Below are positions 22,401-40,127 of a DNA stretch of 64,000 bases, one piece after another. Position 1 is the stretch's first letter. Each line of letters begins with the position of its first letter. This stretch comes from Rana temporaria (lineage: Eukaryota; Chordata; Amphibia; Anura; Ranidae): the NCBI RefSeq assembly GCF_905171775.1, contig NC_053500.1:123523741-123587740 (forward strand), given 5' to 3'. The translations under genes were made by a program, and so were the position numbers. The notes under the pieces were generated by a model that did no database searches, was not told the DNA's origin, and was given only the letters and a program-made list of their open reading frames with translations.

Positions 22401-24656
22401 GAGGACAGGACACAGATGTGGGGGTCATGGGGGATCTGTTTGGGGGGATAGGACAGGACACAGACGCGAGGTCGCGGGGATCTGGTTGGGGGGGTAGGAC
22501 AGGACACAGACGTGAGGTCGCAGGGATCTGGTTGGGGGGGTAGGACAGGACACAGACGTGAGGTCGCGGGGATCTGGTTGGGGGGGGTAGGACAGGACAC
22601 AGACGTGAGGTCGCGGGGATCTGGTTGGGGGGGGGTAGGACAGGACAGATGTGGGGGTCGCAGGGATCTGGTTGGGGGGGACAGGACACAGATGTGAGGT
22701 CGCGGGGATCTGGTTGGGGGGGTAGGACAGGACACAGACGTGAGGTCGCAGGGATCTGGTTGGGGGGGAGGACAGGACACAGATGTGGGGGTCATGGGGG
22801 ATCTGGTTGGGGGGATAGGACAGGACACAGACGCGAGGTCGCGGGGATCTGGTTGGGGGGGTAGGACAGGACACAGACGTGAGGTCGCAGGGATCTGGTT
22901 GGGGGGGTAGGACAGGACACAGACGTGAGGTCGCGGGGATCTGGTTGGGGGGGGGTAGGACAGGACACAGACGTGAGGTCGCGGGGATCTGGTTGGGGGG
23001 GGGTAGGACAGGACACAGACGTGAGGTCGCGGGGATCTGGTTGGGGGGGGGTAGGACAGGACAGATGTGGGGGTCGCAGGGATCTGGTTGGGGGGGACAG
23101 GACACAGATGTGAGGTCGCGGGGATCTGGTTGGGGGGGTAGGACAGGACACAGACGTGAGGTCGCAGGGATCTGGTTGGGGGGGACAGGACACAGACGTG
23201 AGGTCGCAGGGATCTGGTTGGGGGGGTAGGACAGGACACAGACGTGAGGTCGCAGGGATCTGGTTGGGGGGGACAGGACACAGACGTGAGGTCACGAGAT
23301 CTGGTTGGGGGGGGGGGGGGGGGTAGGACAGGACACAGACGTGAGGTCGCGGGGATCTGGTTGGGGGGTAGGACAGGACCCAGACGTGAGGTCGCGGGGA
23401 TCTGGTTGGGGGGTAGGACAGGACCCAGACGTGAGGTCACAGGGATCTGGTTGGGGGGGGTAGGACAGGACACAGACGTGAGGTCACAGGGGATCTGGTT
23501 GGGGGGGGTAGGACAGGACACAGACGTGAGGTCACAGGGGATCTGGTTGGGGGGGGTAGGACAGGACACAGACGTGAGGTCACAGGGGATCTGGTTGGGG
23601 GGTAGGACAGGACACAGACGTGAGGTCACAGGGGATCTGGTTGGGGGGTAGGACAGGACACAGACGTGAGGTCGCGGGGATCTGGTTGGGGGGGTAGGAC
23701 AGGACACAGACATGAGGTCGCGGGGATCTGGTTGGGGGGGTAGGACAGGACACAGACGTGAGGTCGCGGGGATCTGGTTGGGGGGGTAGGACAGGACACA
23801 GACGTGAGGTCGCGGGGATCTGGTTGGGGGGGTAGGACAGGACACAGACGTGAGGTCGCGGGGGATCTGGTTGGGGGGGGTAGGACAGGACACAGACGTG
23901 AGGTCGCGGGGGATCTGGTTGGGGGGGGTAGGACAGGACACAGACGTGAGGTCACAGGGATCTGGTTGGGGGGACAGGACACAGACGTGAGGTCGCGGGG
24001 ATCTGGTTGGGGGGGGAAGGACAGGACACAGACGTGAGGTCACAGGGATCTGGTTGGGGGGACAGGACACAGACGTGAGGTCGCGGGGATCTGGTTGGGG
24101 GGGGAAGGACAGGACACAGATGTGAGGTCACAGGGATCTGGTTGGGGGGACAGGACACAGACGTGAGGTCGCGGGGATCTGGTTGGGGGGGGAAGGACAG
24201 GACACAGATGTGGGGTCGCGGGGATCTGGTTGGGGGGGTCAGTTAGTGGGGATCTTACCAGAGGTCAGGCCCAGTAATAAGGAGGGGGTGGATCAGGAAT
24301 AGAGGGGTGAGTGCTGTTGGGGGAGGGGTGAGGACACAGCTGTTGGGGGGGACACAGCTGTTGGGGTGTCAGGTTTGTGGGGGAAGGGATAATAAGAGGG
24401 GGGTGGGTCTCCTCAGGCGGGTGTGTGGTCCATTAGAGGCCCGCACAATACACACGGGGTGTACTGGGGTGAGATTCGGGTGCAGGCCCGGTGTTCAGCC
24501 CCCTTGACGGGCAACATACGGGTCACTCAGGGCTCCCCGAGCAATGCCAGCCCCTCCCCCTCAGAATAAGTGATCCCCACATCACCCGCGCGCTATAAAT
24601 GACCTCTCGGGCATGCGCCTGAGGCCGCCATCTTACCTGCGTCCTCTCCGAGACAT
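1962..24656 (-). CDS. MYBL2: MYBL2 (B-Myb) transcription factor, N-terminal 418 codons in 8 exons, 3' end outside window
   Basis: Split gene on the minus strand. Coding exons: 24637-24656, 12615-12708, 10971-11042, 10053-10145, 9671-9891, 8186-8330, 7784-8020, 1962-2333. All junctions are GT-AG, the phases agree, and the lengths sum to exactly 418 codons. Three Myb repeats are complete, each with its three tryptophans: R1 W34/W54/W73, R2 W86/W106/W125, R3 W138/W157/W176. Motifs such as VKKYGTKHWTLIAK and NHWNSTIKRKV fit B-Myb better than A- or c-Myb. An acidic Ser-rich stretch (about 240-275) follows, then a region rich in Ser/Thr-Pro (GTPPS, LSPVTE, TPKSTPVK) that resembles the Cdk-phosphorylated C-terminal regulatory part of B-Myb. 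The family acts in the nucleus with MuvB/DREAM to drive G2/M genes. By recall the human protein has about 700 residues, so roughly 40% is missing to the left. Confidence 0.96.
2438..2913. mobile_element. MITE with TTAA target site (GTGGAGTTCCACC family)
   Basis: The ends TTAAAGTGGAGTTCCACC and GGTGGAACTCCCCTTTAA are inverted and bordered by TTAA, as in piggyBac-type elements. The interior matches 15097-15634 in opposite orientation. Confidence 0.75.
2914..4186. other. MYBL2 intron with minor repeat fragments
   Basis: Mostly unrecognised intron. A hAT-like fragment starts near 3471 (CAGTGGTCTCCAAAC) and contains short repeats around ATCATGGGGCACCAT up to 3720. Poly(A) is at 3121-3136 and poly(G) near 3987. 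Confidence 0.4.
4187..4930 (+). mobile_element. TTAA-family element (copy), 3' end lost into DIRS remnant
   Basis: It begins TTAACCACTTGCCC and shares the internal block GGTGGTATTTGATCACC and the CAAAAGTTATAGCG-type block with copies at 19, 27, 28, 32, 38 and 40 kb. A 16-17-bp unit CCCCCTGGAAGATTTA is repeated about five times at 4205-4282. Confidence 0.7.
4930..5800 (-). mobile_element. Decayed DIRS-like retrotransposon (RT and tyrosine-recombinase remnants)
   Basis: Minus-strand frames with stops resemble a DIRS reverse transcriptase. VPKK and ILDL (5700-5640) are followed by a GYLDDLLL-like stretch in another frame (5400-5330) and SLQDFRWLLNF then PDPSQE (5290-5230). Further along, SHWVRQSLVLAYAIMG then ACSTRVISAFW (5060-4950) resembles the tyrosine recombinase end, with His of the HxxR motif replaced by Cys. 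The RNase H part between them seems deleted. It is a broken copy. Confidence 0.55.
5801..6653. other. MYBL2 intron, repeat-like, unassigned
   Basis: No gene seen. Local hairpins, for example GGTAAGCC at 6250 against GGCTTACC at 6266 and an ACTAGCACAT pair near 6563-6590, suggest old foldback elements. Poly(A) at 6613-6629. Confidence 0.35.
6654..7024. mobile_element. MITE with TTAA target site (lysed copy of the 60.5-kb family)
   Basis: Bordered by TTAA at 6654 and 7021. The interior block around ACCTCCACTGTGCAG and the TTGATTGACAGCAGCGGA stretch match 60499-60995. Confidence 0.7.
7118..7460. repeat. Compound TA/CA microsatellite
   Basis: Alternating (TA)n and (CA)n blocks with TACATACA interruptions, ending in about 20 CA units at 7416-7459. 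ORFs of alternating Ile/Tyr or Thr/His are artefacts. Confidence 0.98.
7784..8020 (-). CDS. MYBL2: MYBL2 coding exon 7 (acidic linker)
   Basis: A 237-nt exon in phase 0 with 79 codons (216-294). It is acidic and Ser-rich (EVHSEGEEEDSAGSS) and ends EKWMVEYVNYLVPNNDMIES, the equivalent of the human KWVVEAANLL...LIES block. EVKSE resembles a sumoylation consensus. The donor is GTAAGTATCC. Confidence 0.92.
8186..8330 (-). CDS. MYBL2: MYBL2 coding exon 6 (end of R3)
   Basis: A 145-nt exon. Its first base completes Arg167. It encodes the R3 recognition helix TDNAVKNHWNSTIKRKV (W176) and a polar tail. The donor GTACAA follows AAG. The ORF runs on into the intron, but phase 0 here fits exon 7. Confidence 0.93.
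8331..9670. other. MYBL2 intron 5 with a foldback
   Basis: No coding exon seen. AT-rich, with one clear inverted repeat at 9239-9471, listed separately. Confidence 0.5.
9239..9471. repeat. Foldback element, about 50-bp arms
   Basis: CCGTGCTAAATACTGATGAA near 9240 is the inverse, with few mismatches, of the stretch ending GTCAGTATTTAGCACGG at about 9471. ATAACTTGGTGTGCAAA pairs with TTTGCACACCAAGTTAT. Likely a non-autonomous DNA transposon. Confidence 0.85.
9671..9891 (-). CDS. MYBL2: MYBL2 coding exon 5 (R2/R3)
   Basis: A 221-nt exon encoding residues 94-166 plus two bases of Arg167. It carries the R2 recognition helix (KQCRERWHNHL) and most of R3 (W138, W157). The acceptor is CTACTCTAG and the donor GTTAGTG. 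Confidence 0.97.
10053..10145 (-). CDS. MYBL2: MYBL2 coding exon 4 (R1/R2)
   Basis: A 93-nt exon, phase 0 at both ends. It encodes residues 63-93, beginning NRTEQQCQHRW (W73) and ending KGPWTKEEDEK (W86). The donor GTGCGC is weak but keeps frame with exon 5. Confidence 0.95.
10146..10970. other. MYBL2 intron 3 with a short tandem repeat
   Basis: Ordinary intron. A unit of about 33 bp (CAGTCTGGAGAAAAAGTCCT...) is repeated roughly 2.6 times at 10690-10773. Confidence 0.6.
10971..11042 (-). CDS. MYBL2: MYBL2 coding exon 3 (R1)
   Basis: A 72-nt exon, phase 0 at both ends. The acceptor is TTTTTTAG and the donor GTAAGTAGG (10970-10962). It encodes residues 39-62 of R1, including GQGEWKTIA with W54. 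It is too short to stand out as an ORF and was found by splice-frame continuity. Confidence 0.93.
11650..11975. mobile_element. Fragment of a GGGGTCTCCTTTCACAC-type MITE
   Basis: CCCCCTTCACACA followed by TTTTTTTGGTGGACC resembles the element at 29441-29787. One end only is clear. Confidence 0.45.
12198..12530 (-). other. Unassigned 110-codon ORF in MYBL2 intron 2
   Basis: The frame includes TPVLPVPDFEFSFQGNARNE and SKENNTFPKNKGKVATVVKS. It is Lys/Pro rich and looks more protein-like than the surrounding repeats. I see no splice sites that join it to MYBL2 in phase, and no family is recognised. It could be a processed-pseudogene fragment, an alternative exon or chance. Confidence 0.2.
12615..12708 (-). 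CDS. MYBL2: MYBL2 coding exon 2
   Basis: The acceptor is TTTGCAG before 12708 and the donor is GTAGGTG after 12615. It encodes residues 8-38, including the B-Myb signature YQDTDSDVPE and the start of repeat R1 (W34). Confidence 0.93.
12984..13395. mobile_element. MITE with TTAA target site (AGCGGAGGTTC ends)
   Basis: TTAAAGCGGAGGTTCCGCC at the left and GAACCTCCGCTTTAA at the right are inverted and TTAA-bordered, fitting piggyBac-type mobilisation. A poly(G) run of about 16 is at 13267-13282. Confidence 0.85.
13615..14075. mobile_element. MITE with TTTAGACCCCTTTCACACT inverted ends
   Basis: The left end TTTAGACCCCTTTCACACT is matched by AGTGTGAAAGGGGTCTAAA at the right. The interior is GC-rich with internal palindromes such as GCAATGCGGTGC. 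Confidence 0.85.
14076..14819. other. MYBL2 intron 1, nothing recognised
   Basis: AT-rich sequence without an ORF, repeat ends or RNA motif I can support. Confidence 0.4.
14820..15082. mobile_element. MITE with AGAGTCGGTTTACAC / GTGTGAACCGGCTCT ends
   Basis: Clear terminal inverted repeats at about 14822 and 15081. Internal inverted blocks (ACTTTGGGGGCGACT / AAGTCGCCCCCAAAGTCG) make it a long hairpin. Confidence 0.8.
15097..15634. mobile_element. MITE with TTAA target site, second copy of the 2.4-kb family
   Basis: TTTAAAGCGGAGTTCCGGCC to GGGTGGAACTCCAGTTTAA. The interior (CATCATGAAGCCAGACTGTA and following) is the inverse of 2610-2780. Confidence 0.85.
15855..16045 (+). repeat. Fragment of the foldback family seen at 59.6-60.4 kb
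   Basis: GGGGCTCAGCTGCCATGATAA, ATCAGCCAGGTATTTTAG and GCCAAATTACACAG occur in the same order as at 60325-60425 and, more diverged, 45450-45560. Confidence 0.75.
16144..16806. mobile_element. DNA transposon with TATTTATCGGTGTATAACACGC ends
   Basis: GCATTTATTGGCGTATAAG at the left and TTATACACCGATAAATACG at the right are inverted. The same ends occur at 56341-56805. Confidence 0.8.
16856..17461. mobile_element. Complete non-autonomous hAT element, 606 bp
   Basis: Ends TAGGGCCGAAAC and GTTGCAGCCCTA are inverted. The exact 8-bp duplication TTTACAAT is at 16848-16855 and 17462-17469. The AATCGATTA-rich ends match a widespread vertebrate hAT family. Confidence 0.93.
17672..18503. mobile_element. 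MITE with TGGGCCAGATTCA inverted ends and a nested foldback
   Basis: TGGGCCAGATTCAGAAAAG at the left and GTGAATCTGGCCCA at the right. Interior blocks around AATGACGTCCTTGCGACGTC and GGCGCTGGACGCCATTTACG recur at 25254 and 47314. A separate hairpin sits inside at about 17860-18012. Confidence 0.88.
17860..18012. repeat. Nested near-perfect hairpin (about 50-bp arms)
   Basis: GCAATTAGCGGACCTCCAGC and GCTGGAGGTCCGCTAATTGC are exact inverses, and the arms continue through CTACAAGTCCCA / TGGGACTTGTAG. It interrupts the larger MITE. Confidence 0.93.
18504..19153. other. MYBL2 intron 1, unassigned
   Basis: No gene or clear repeat end. ORFs of 88-94 codons on the minus strand show no family resemblance. 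Confidence 0.4.
19154..19965 (+). mobile_element. TTAA-family element abutting the minisatellite
   Basis: It starts TTAACCACTGCAGCCCCGG and follows the family through CTCAGTTTACGCCGAT and CACTAGGGGGCG to GACGTACATGTGC, then runs into the tandem array. The normal GTGGTTAA end is missing. Confidence 0.8.
19966..24240. repeat. 4.3-kb G-rich minisatellite in MYBL2 intron 1, about 90 units of 45-51 bp
   Basis: The core unit on the plus strand is GGGGATCTGGTTGGGGGG, then (TA)GGACAGGACACAGACG, then TGAGGTCGC. Variation is in the G-run length (6-18), an optional TAGGACAG block and CGTGAGG/CGCGAGG/TGTGGGG forms. Variant combinations recur at larger spacing (GATGTGGGGGTCATGGGGGA near 21872, 22415 and 22782), which suggests higher-order repeats. 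The long open frames on both strands, up to 1,401 codons, arise because the units lack stop codons. They are not genes. Confidence 0.98.
24241..24636. other. Start of MYBL2 intron 1, GC-rich
   Basis: Part of the promoter-proximal GC-rich zone. GACACAGCTGTTGGGG is repeated at 24332-24366. No exon seen. Confidence 0.5.
24637..24656 (-). CDS. MYBL2: MYBL2 coding exon 1 (start codon)
   Basis: The ATG lies at 24656-24654 and encodes MSRRGR plus two bases of codon 7. The donor is GTAAGA at 24636-24631. MSRR is the usual B-Myb N terminus, and the two spare bases join exon 2 in frame to make Ser7. The E2F-type site sits 39 bp upstream. Confidence 0.88.
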
Positions 24657-24987
24657 TTCTACCGCCGGAGCGGCAGGTTCGGGCGTTATTGTTATTTCCT
24701 ATCTCCCGCCCGCTGCGCGCGCAGCCTCAGCCAGCCCTTTCCGGGGTAGGGGGGACACGCCATGACGTCATGGTTACAACAACCTCCGCCAACAAGCTGG
24801 CGGGAGCGGGGGGGGGGGTTGGGCTGAAGGAGGGCTTGAGCCAAACGCACGTGCTAACAGCCAATCAGTGACCGAGGCGGGGTATGTAGCGCGCCTTTCA
24901 AAGGGGCGGGGCGTTCTCAGCCTCCGGCTGGTAGGGGGAGCCCGAGAATCCATGTGGATATTTTGTGGACAATTGTGGTGACTTTTT

Positions 24988-24990
<3 letters not shown>
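24657..24990. promoter_or_regulatory. GC-rich, probably bidirectional promoter of MYBL2 and a divergent gene
   Basis: The 331 bp between the MYBL2 ATG and a candidate opposite-strand ATG (24988) is GC-rich and rich in promoter motifs. On the MYBL2 strand, an E2F-type site (GGCGGGAGATAGGAAA) spans 24710-24695. A palindromic ATF/CRE site TGACGTCA lies at 24763-24770. A second E2F-like CTGGCGGGAG on the plus strand is at 24797-24806, and CCAAT at 24861-24865. The stretch TTTCAAA at 24896-24902 reads as the CHR core TTTGAA on the minus strand, and GGGGCGGGGC is at 24903-24912. B-myb promoters are known E2F/CHR-controlled cell-cycle promoters. Transcription start sites are not visible directly. 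Confidence 0.75.
24695..24710 (-). promoter_or_regulatory. E2F-type site in MYBL2 promoter
   Basis: GGCGGGAGATAGGAAA on the minus strand, 39 bp upstream of the start codon. It closely resembles the E2F element I recall from mammalian B-myb promoters. The close-spaced downstream CHR expected in mammals is not obvious: the nearest match is CCCGAA. Confidence 0.7.
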
Positions 24991-35035
<10,045 letters not shown>

Positions 35036-35229
35036 ACGTGGTCAGGTTTTTTTGTTTTTTTTTGCCCCCCACTTGCCAAGACTACAAAACACTATACCCA
35101 TGACTGCCAGCAATAACTGCCTCTTCTGCCAATACTAAATGGAGCAGTTTGACCTAGCACACAGGACTGTGAGCCAGTTTGGTGTGTTGCATGCCAATGT
35201 GTCACAATAAACATGCTGATAGTAGTGAG

Positions 35230-36112
35230 GACAGAGATGCAATCAGCCTGCTGCTCTTCTTCTTTTTTTTTTTTTTTCTTTTTTTTTTTAAGGGGGGGTG
35301 GGGTGTTGGATTGTCAGTGTGTGTGTTTTTTTTTTTTATTATTATTATTTTTTATATGTATTATTATTTATATTATTATTATTTAAATTATTATTGCAAT
35401 TTTTTTCTTTTTTTTTAATTAGCCCTGTTGGGGGGCTTTGGTGAGATATCAGGGGTCTTAACAGACCTCTGACATCTCCCCTTTAAGACAGAGAAAGGGA
35501 CTAGGGAAACATTCCCCAGTCCCTTTCTCAGCTGCACTGGAAATGAATGGACAGGAGACAGAGGCTCCTATCCATTCATAAACTGAAGCATCGTAAACCG
35601 TTTACAATGCTCAGTCATATGAATGGACAGAGTCAGTGTTCACTGACTCTGTTCATTCAGAAAAGGTTGGAGCTGGGTTTAGCGACTCCTACCGCCGCTC
35701 TCCATTCTGACAGAGAAGGACATGGAGGGGGGAAGCAGCGGCACGAAGGGGGGGAGCATAACAGGACGGCAGTGGCACGGAGGGGGGGGGGAGGGGAAGA
35801 GGCCGTCAGTGGCACGGAGGGGGGGGGGAGGGGAAGAGGCCGTCAGTGGCACGGAGGGGGGGGAGGGGAAGAGGCCGTCAGTGGCACGGAGGGGGGGGAG
35901 GGGAAGAGGCCGTCAGTGGCACGGAGGCAGGGAAAGAGGCCGTCAGCGGCACGGAGGGGGGGAGCAGAACAGCAGCGGCACGGAGGGGGGGACACAGGAG
36001 CATGGAAGTAGAGTCAGGTATCGGTAAAGTATCGGAGCATTTTCCCCGAGTACAAGTACTCTGGTAAAAGCTTGGTATCGGTCCCGATACTGGTATCGGG
36101 ATAACCCTAAAA
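35230..36112. repeat. Interspersed repeat with internal G-rich minisatellite
   Basis: GGGGGGCTTTGGTGAGATAT and the CTCAGCTGCACTGGA block match 52025-52130. At 35715-35990 there are about seven units of GGCACGGAGGGGGG(G) with GGAAGAGGCCGTCAGT. The right end GTATCGGGATAACCCTA is the end of the GGTTGTCCCGATACC hAT family. Confidence 0.85.
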
Positions 36113-36578
36113 GCAATGTCATAATGTGCCAGTATGCAATCGGATCACATAAGTGTAAACACCCATGCGATTTGATTCCAGTGTGGGCTAAAGGGTCCTG
36201 CACCATTTTGGTGCAAATGAGATGCAATTTCAGCCATACAGTTTGCATGGCGGAAATCGTATTGCATAATGTGAACAGCAATGCGGTGCAAAATAGCATG
36301 CAATGTCTGGCATCGCACTAGTGTGAATCGGGCCTCACAGATAATTGTGTAATGATCACAGGGTTGCACCTCCATTGAACGTCTCGCTTAAATGGTCAAT
36401 TGTCAAGACCACTCTCCCAATCCATGGGTGTCCCCTTTTTGTAACGCCAAAGATTGTACAATTGGATCCCCACAGGTATGTAGTGCAAGGCCCTGAATGT
36501 ACTTTATACAATACATTGGTTTGGTTGCTAGGAAATCTAAAGGACATCATAGGGTCTCATTATAATGGGTGTTCAATC
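36113..36578. other. Intergenic, MITE-like fragment
   Basis: 36160-36340 resembles GTGTGAATCGGGCCT-ended short elements. No gene seen. Confidence 0.4.
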
Positions 36579-36978
36579 TAAAGCCTCGTACACACGATCG
36601 GATTTTCTGATGAATTGTGTGATGGCAGACTGTTGTAGGTAAATCCGACTGTACGCTCCATCGGACAATTGTTGGATTTTCCGCCAACAAATGTTGGATA
36701 GCATGCTTTAATACTTTCTGACAACAAGTGTGTACGGAAGTCCTTCGGGCAAAATTCCAAAGTAGAAACACGCATGCTCTGAAGCTATTCTAACCATAAG
36801 GTAACATTAGCAGAAGTTGCCCAAAGGGTGGCGCTAAAGAGCTGAAAAATATCATTTTGTGTTTGGCCGACAATTCTTTGCCGTTTTTGTATGCAGGACC
36901 AGTTTATGGCCGATGCCCTTCAGGCAAAAGTCCTACGCTTTTGTCTGCGGAAAATCCGATCATGTGTACGAGGCCTTA
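36579..36978. mobile_element. MITE with CCTCGTACACACGATCGGA ends
   Basis: TAAAGCCTCGTACACACGAT at the left and ATCATGTGTACGAGGCCTTA at the right. A related copy lies at 49519-49933. Confidence 0.9.
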
Positions 36979-37107
36979 ATGTAACTTGTTGAAAAAATAA
37001 TAATTACCATTGCAATGTAGGCTGGCCAATGGAGGTCAAGGCATCAGACACAGAAGTGCCCTGTAGTGGAGATTCAGCTTGAGGCTCTAGCCCTGGAACC
37101 CAAGGAA

Positions 37108-37144
<37 letters not shown>

Positions 37145-37427
37145 GCAAACTGCCTTTAAGAGTCGAGGGCGGAGGTTAAATAGTCGGGTTGAAAAAAGAC
37201 ACAAGTAAAGGAGGAAATATACTGCAAGGAAATCTTTTAGGTTTCTGCAATTCATCCTAAGAAAATTCAGTACCCTAAGGCATTGACTTGCTGGCCAAAG
37301 TAAATTTAACTCCTGGTAAATGTACCCATTACTCTAACAACATGACTGTTTTAATGTGCAGCTAGCTCATGTTTTAAAGCTGCAGAATATTTAAAGCTGT
37401 ATGAAACCCTAACTATGTACTAAACAT

Positions 37428-37576
37428 ATACCGTGTGGTGATTCCCGAAAGGAAGACCTACCCCGATTTTCGGGAATTGCTGCAAAATAAGCCCTACCCC
37501 GAAAATAAGCCCCACTGCGTCTTTTGTTGTCAAAATTAATATAAAATCTGGGCTTATTTTCGGGGAAACACGGTAT
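37428..37576. mobile_element. Short TA-flanked MITE (CCGTGT...ACACGG)
   Basis: TACCGTGTGGTGATTCCCG and TTTTCGGGGAAACACGGTA are inverted ends, and TA on both sides fits a mariner-type target. Confidence 0.75.
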
Positions 37577-37601
37577 ATGTGTATATATATGTATGTATGT
37601 A

Positions 37602-37736
<135 letters not shown>

Positions 37737-38138
37737 AAAATTCCTGGTGATCCAGCCATTAACACAATTCTGTCCTAGGGTGGCTCCTCTTATCTATGAC
37801 AGGCCATACACTGGTCACATTTCGAAAGAATTTTCTTTCTGAAACCTTCAAGAATTTTCATTCGGATTTCGCACCATTAGTGGGCTGCAGCAACGGCTGA
37901 TTTGCGTGCGGCCATCAAATTTCAGTAATCGGACATGTTGGAATTTTTTTAAAAAACAAACTTATTTTCTAATCAATGATGGAAGAATCTTGTTGCCCTT
38001 CTCTGGACTTTCTCCAGTTCCAACTCATCCTTCCTGAGGACTGGTGCCCAGAACTGGACAGCATACTCCACGTGAGGCCGGACCAGAGTCTTGCAGAGTG
38101 AGAGACTTATTGCTTTATCTCTGGAGTTAATCCCCTTT

Positions 38139-38755
38139 TTAAGCACTTCAGCCCCAGACCATTTGGCTGGCCAAAGACCAGAGCAATTCGGCACTGCGTC
38201 GCTTTAACTGACAATTGCGCGGTCGTGCGACGTGGCTCACAAACAGCCTTTTTTTCCCCACAAATAGAGCTTTCTTTTGGTGGTACTTGATCACCTCTGG
38301 TTTATTTTTTTGCGCTATAAAAAAAAATAGAGCATCAATTTTTTTTTTTTTTTTAGCTATAATAAATATCCCCCAAAAATATATAAAAAAAAAAAAAAAT
38401 TTCCACAGTTTAGACCGATACGTATTCTTCATATTTTTGGTTAAAAAAATCACAATAAGCGTTTATTGATTGGTTTGCGCAAAAGTTATAGCGTCTACAA
38501 AATAGGGGATGGTTGGGGGGGGGGGGCATGGCTACGTGTGACACGGCACTGATCACCGCTCCAGATTACAGGGAGCTGTGATCAGTGTCCTGTCACTAGG
38601 AAGAATGCTTGTTTACATCAGAATTTGTCCGCGGGACCTATGGTTGGACTCACGGAGCTTGCGGCGCGCCCACAATGCCGCATTTTAAAGGGGACGTACA
38701 GGTATATCCAGCTGTGCCATTTTGCCAACATATATCGTCAGGCGCTGGTCCTTCA
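38139..38755 (+). mobile_element. TTAA-family element inserted in LINE
   Basis: TTAAGCACTTCAGCCCCAG to GGCGCTGGTCCTTCAA. The right TTAA is mutated. LINE sequence matches the 1-kb copy on both sides. Confidence 0.8.
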
Positions 38756-39353
38756 ATGCATGCCAATATTCTGTTTGCTTGCATGCCATTGCTAAGCCTA
38801 TCATCTACTAGGACCCCCAGGTCCTTTTTTCCATCCTAGATTTCTCCAGTTTCTCCCCCTAGTGATTAGATTGTCTTCATATTTTTGCCACCCAAATGCA
38901 TTATTTAAAGCATTTCTACATTAAACCTCATTTGCCATGTAGTTGCCCACCACAATAATTTGTTCAAATCTTCTTGCAAGGTTTCCACATCCTGCTGAGA
39001 AATGATTGCCCTGCTTAGCTTAGTATCGTCTGAAAATACTGAGATTGAACTGTTTATCCCCATCCTCCTGGTCATTTATGAATAAATTAAATAAGATTCG
39101 TCCCAAGACAGAACCCTGGGGGACCCCACTTTCCACACCAGACCATTTTGAGTACTCCCCATTTATCACTACCCTCTGAACTCGCCCTTGTAGCCAGTTT
39201 TTAATCCGTGTATTTGCCCTATGGTCCATGCCGACAGACCTTAGTTTGTACAGTAAACGTTTATGGGGAACTGTGTCAAATGCCTTTGCAAAATTCAGAT
39301 ACACCATGTCTATGGGCCTTCCTTTATCTAGATGGCAAATCACTTCCTCATAC

Positions 39354-39845
39354 TAAGACCGCATTCACACCTGAGCGTAGCGGTTTCGGTAGTTTTTCCG
39401 GTGTTTTGTCGCGCGTATTCACGCGTTTGCATACAGCGTTGTTTCCGACGTTTTTGAACTTCGTTGTTTTTTATTTTAGCCAATAGGAAAAATGATCATC
39501 TCTTTTATGACTTGATGCTATGTTTGTAGATTTTTTTTTATCTTCTTCCTGGGTGAATGTTCTATTTCACAGAACAGATTAAAGCAACAAAACGCCCGTA
39601 GAAACGCTTGTTGTCGCGCTAGACGCTTGAATCGAGCGGTTCCATTACTTTCTATGGGAATACAAATGTTCAAAAACGCCCAAATCCGCCCGATTCGCGC
39701 AACAAAAAAGGGTCCAGAACTTGTTTGAGCTTCAGGCGTTTTGGAGTGTAGATGTGAACCATCTCCATAGAGAATAATGTATTTTTTGCCCTCTAGCGTT
39801 TTATAGCTTCAGGCTTCAAAACGTTCAGGTGTGAATGCAGCCTAA
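39354..39845. mobile_element. MITE with TAAGACCGCATTCACACC ends, inserted in LINE
   Basis: The inverted partner is GGTGTGAATGCAGCCTAA. LINE sequence interrupted at CACTTCCTCATA resumes at TAGGTTGGTTTGGC. Confidence 0.85.
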
Positions 39846-40127
39846 TAGGTTGGTTTGGCAAGAACGATTCTTCATAAATCCATGCCTATTACTGCTAATG
39901 ATACAGTTTTCATTACTAAAATCTTGTATATAGTCCCTTATCAACCCCTCCAAGAGCTTTCATACAATTGATGTTGGGCTAACTGGTCTGTAATTCCCAG
40001 GGATGTATCTTGGCCCTTTTTTAAATATTGGTGGTACATTGGCTTTTCTCCAATCTGCTGGTACCATTACAGTCAGTAGAATGTTCATAAACATTGGCAA
40101 CAATGGTCTGGCAATTACTTGACTTCC

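Noticed and set aside
19865..24070. A 1,401-codon open frame on the minus strand and several 100-400-codon frames on both strands
   Set aside because: They lie entirely in the minisatellite. Units without stop codons keep several frames open at once, with Pro/Arg/Ser or Gly/Arg/Asp low-complexity peptides. This is not a gene.
19966..24240. CRISPR-like array (regular repeats)
   Set aside because: Units are contiguous with no unique spacers, and the genome is vertebrate.
35547..36067. Gly/Arg-rich ORFs of up to 154 codons
   Set aside because: Produced by the G-rich minisatellite in a repeat. No start context, splice sites or homology.
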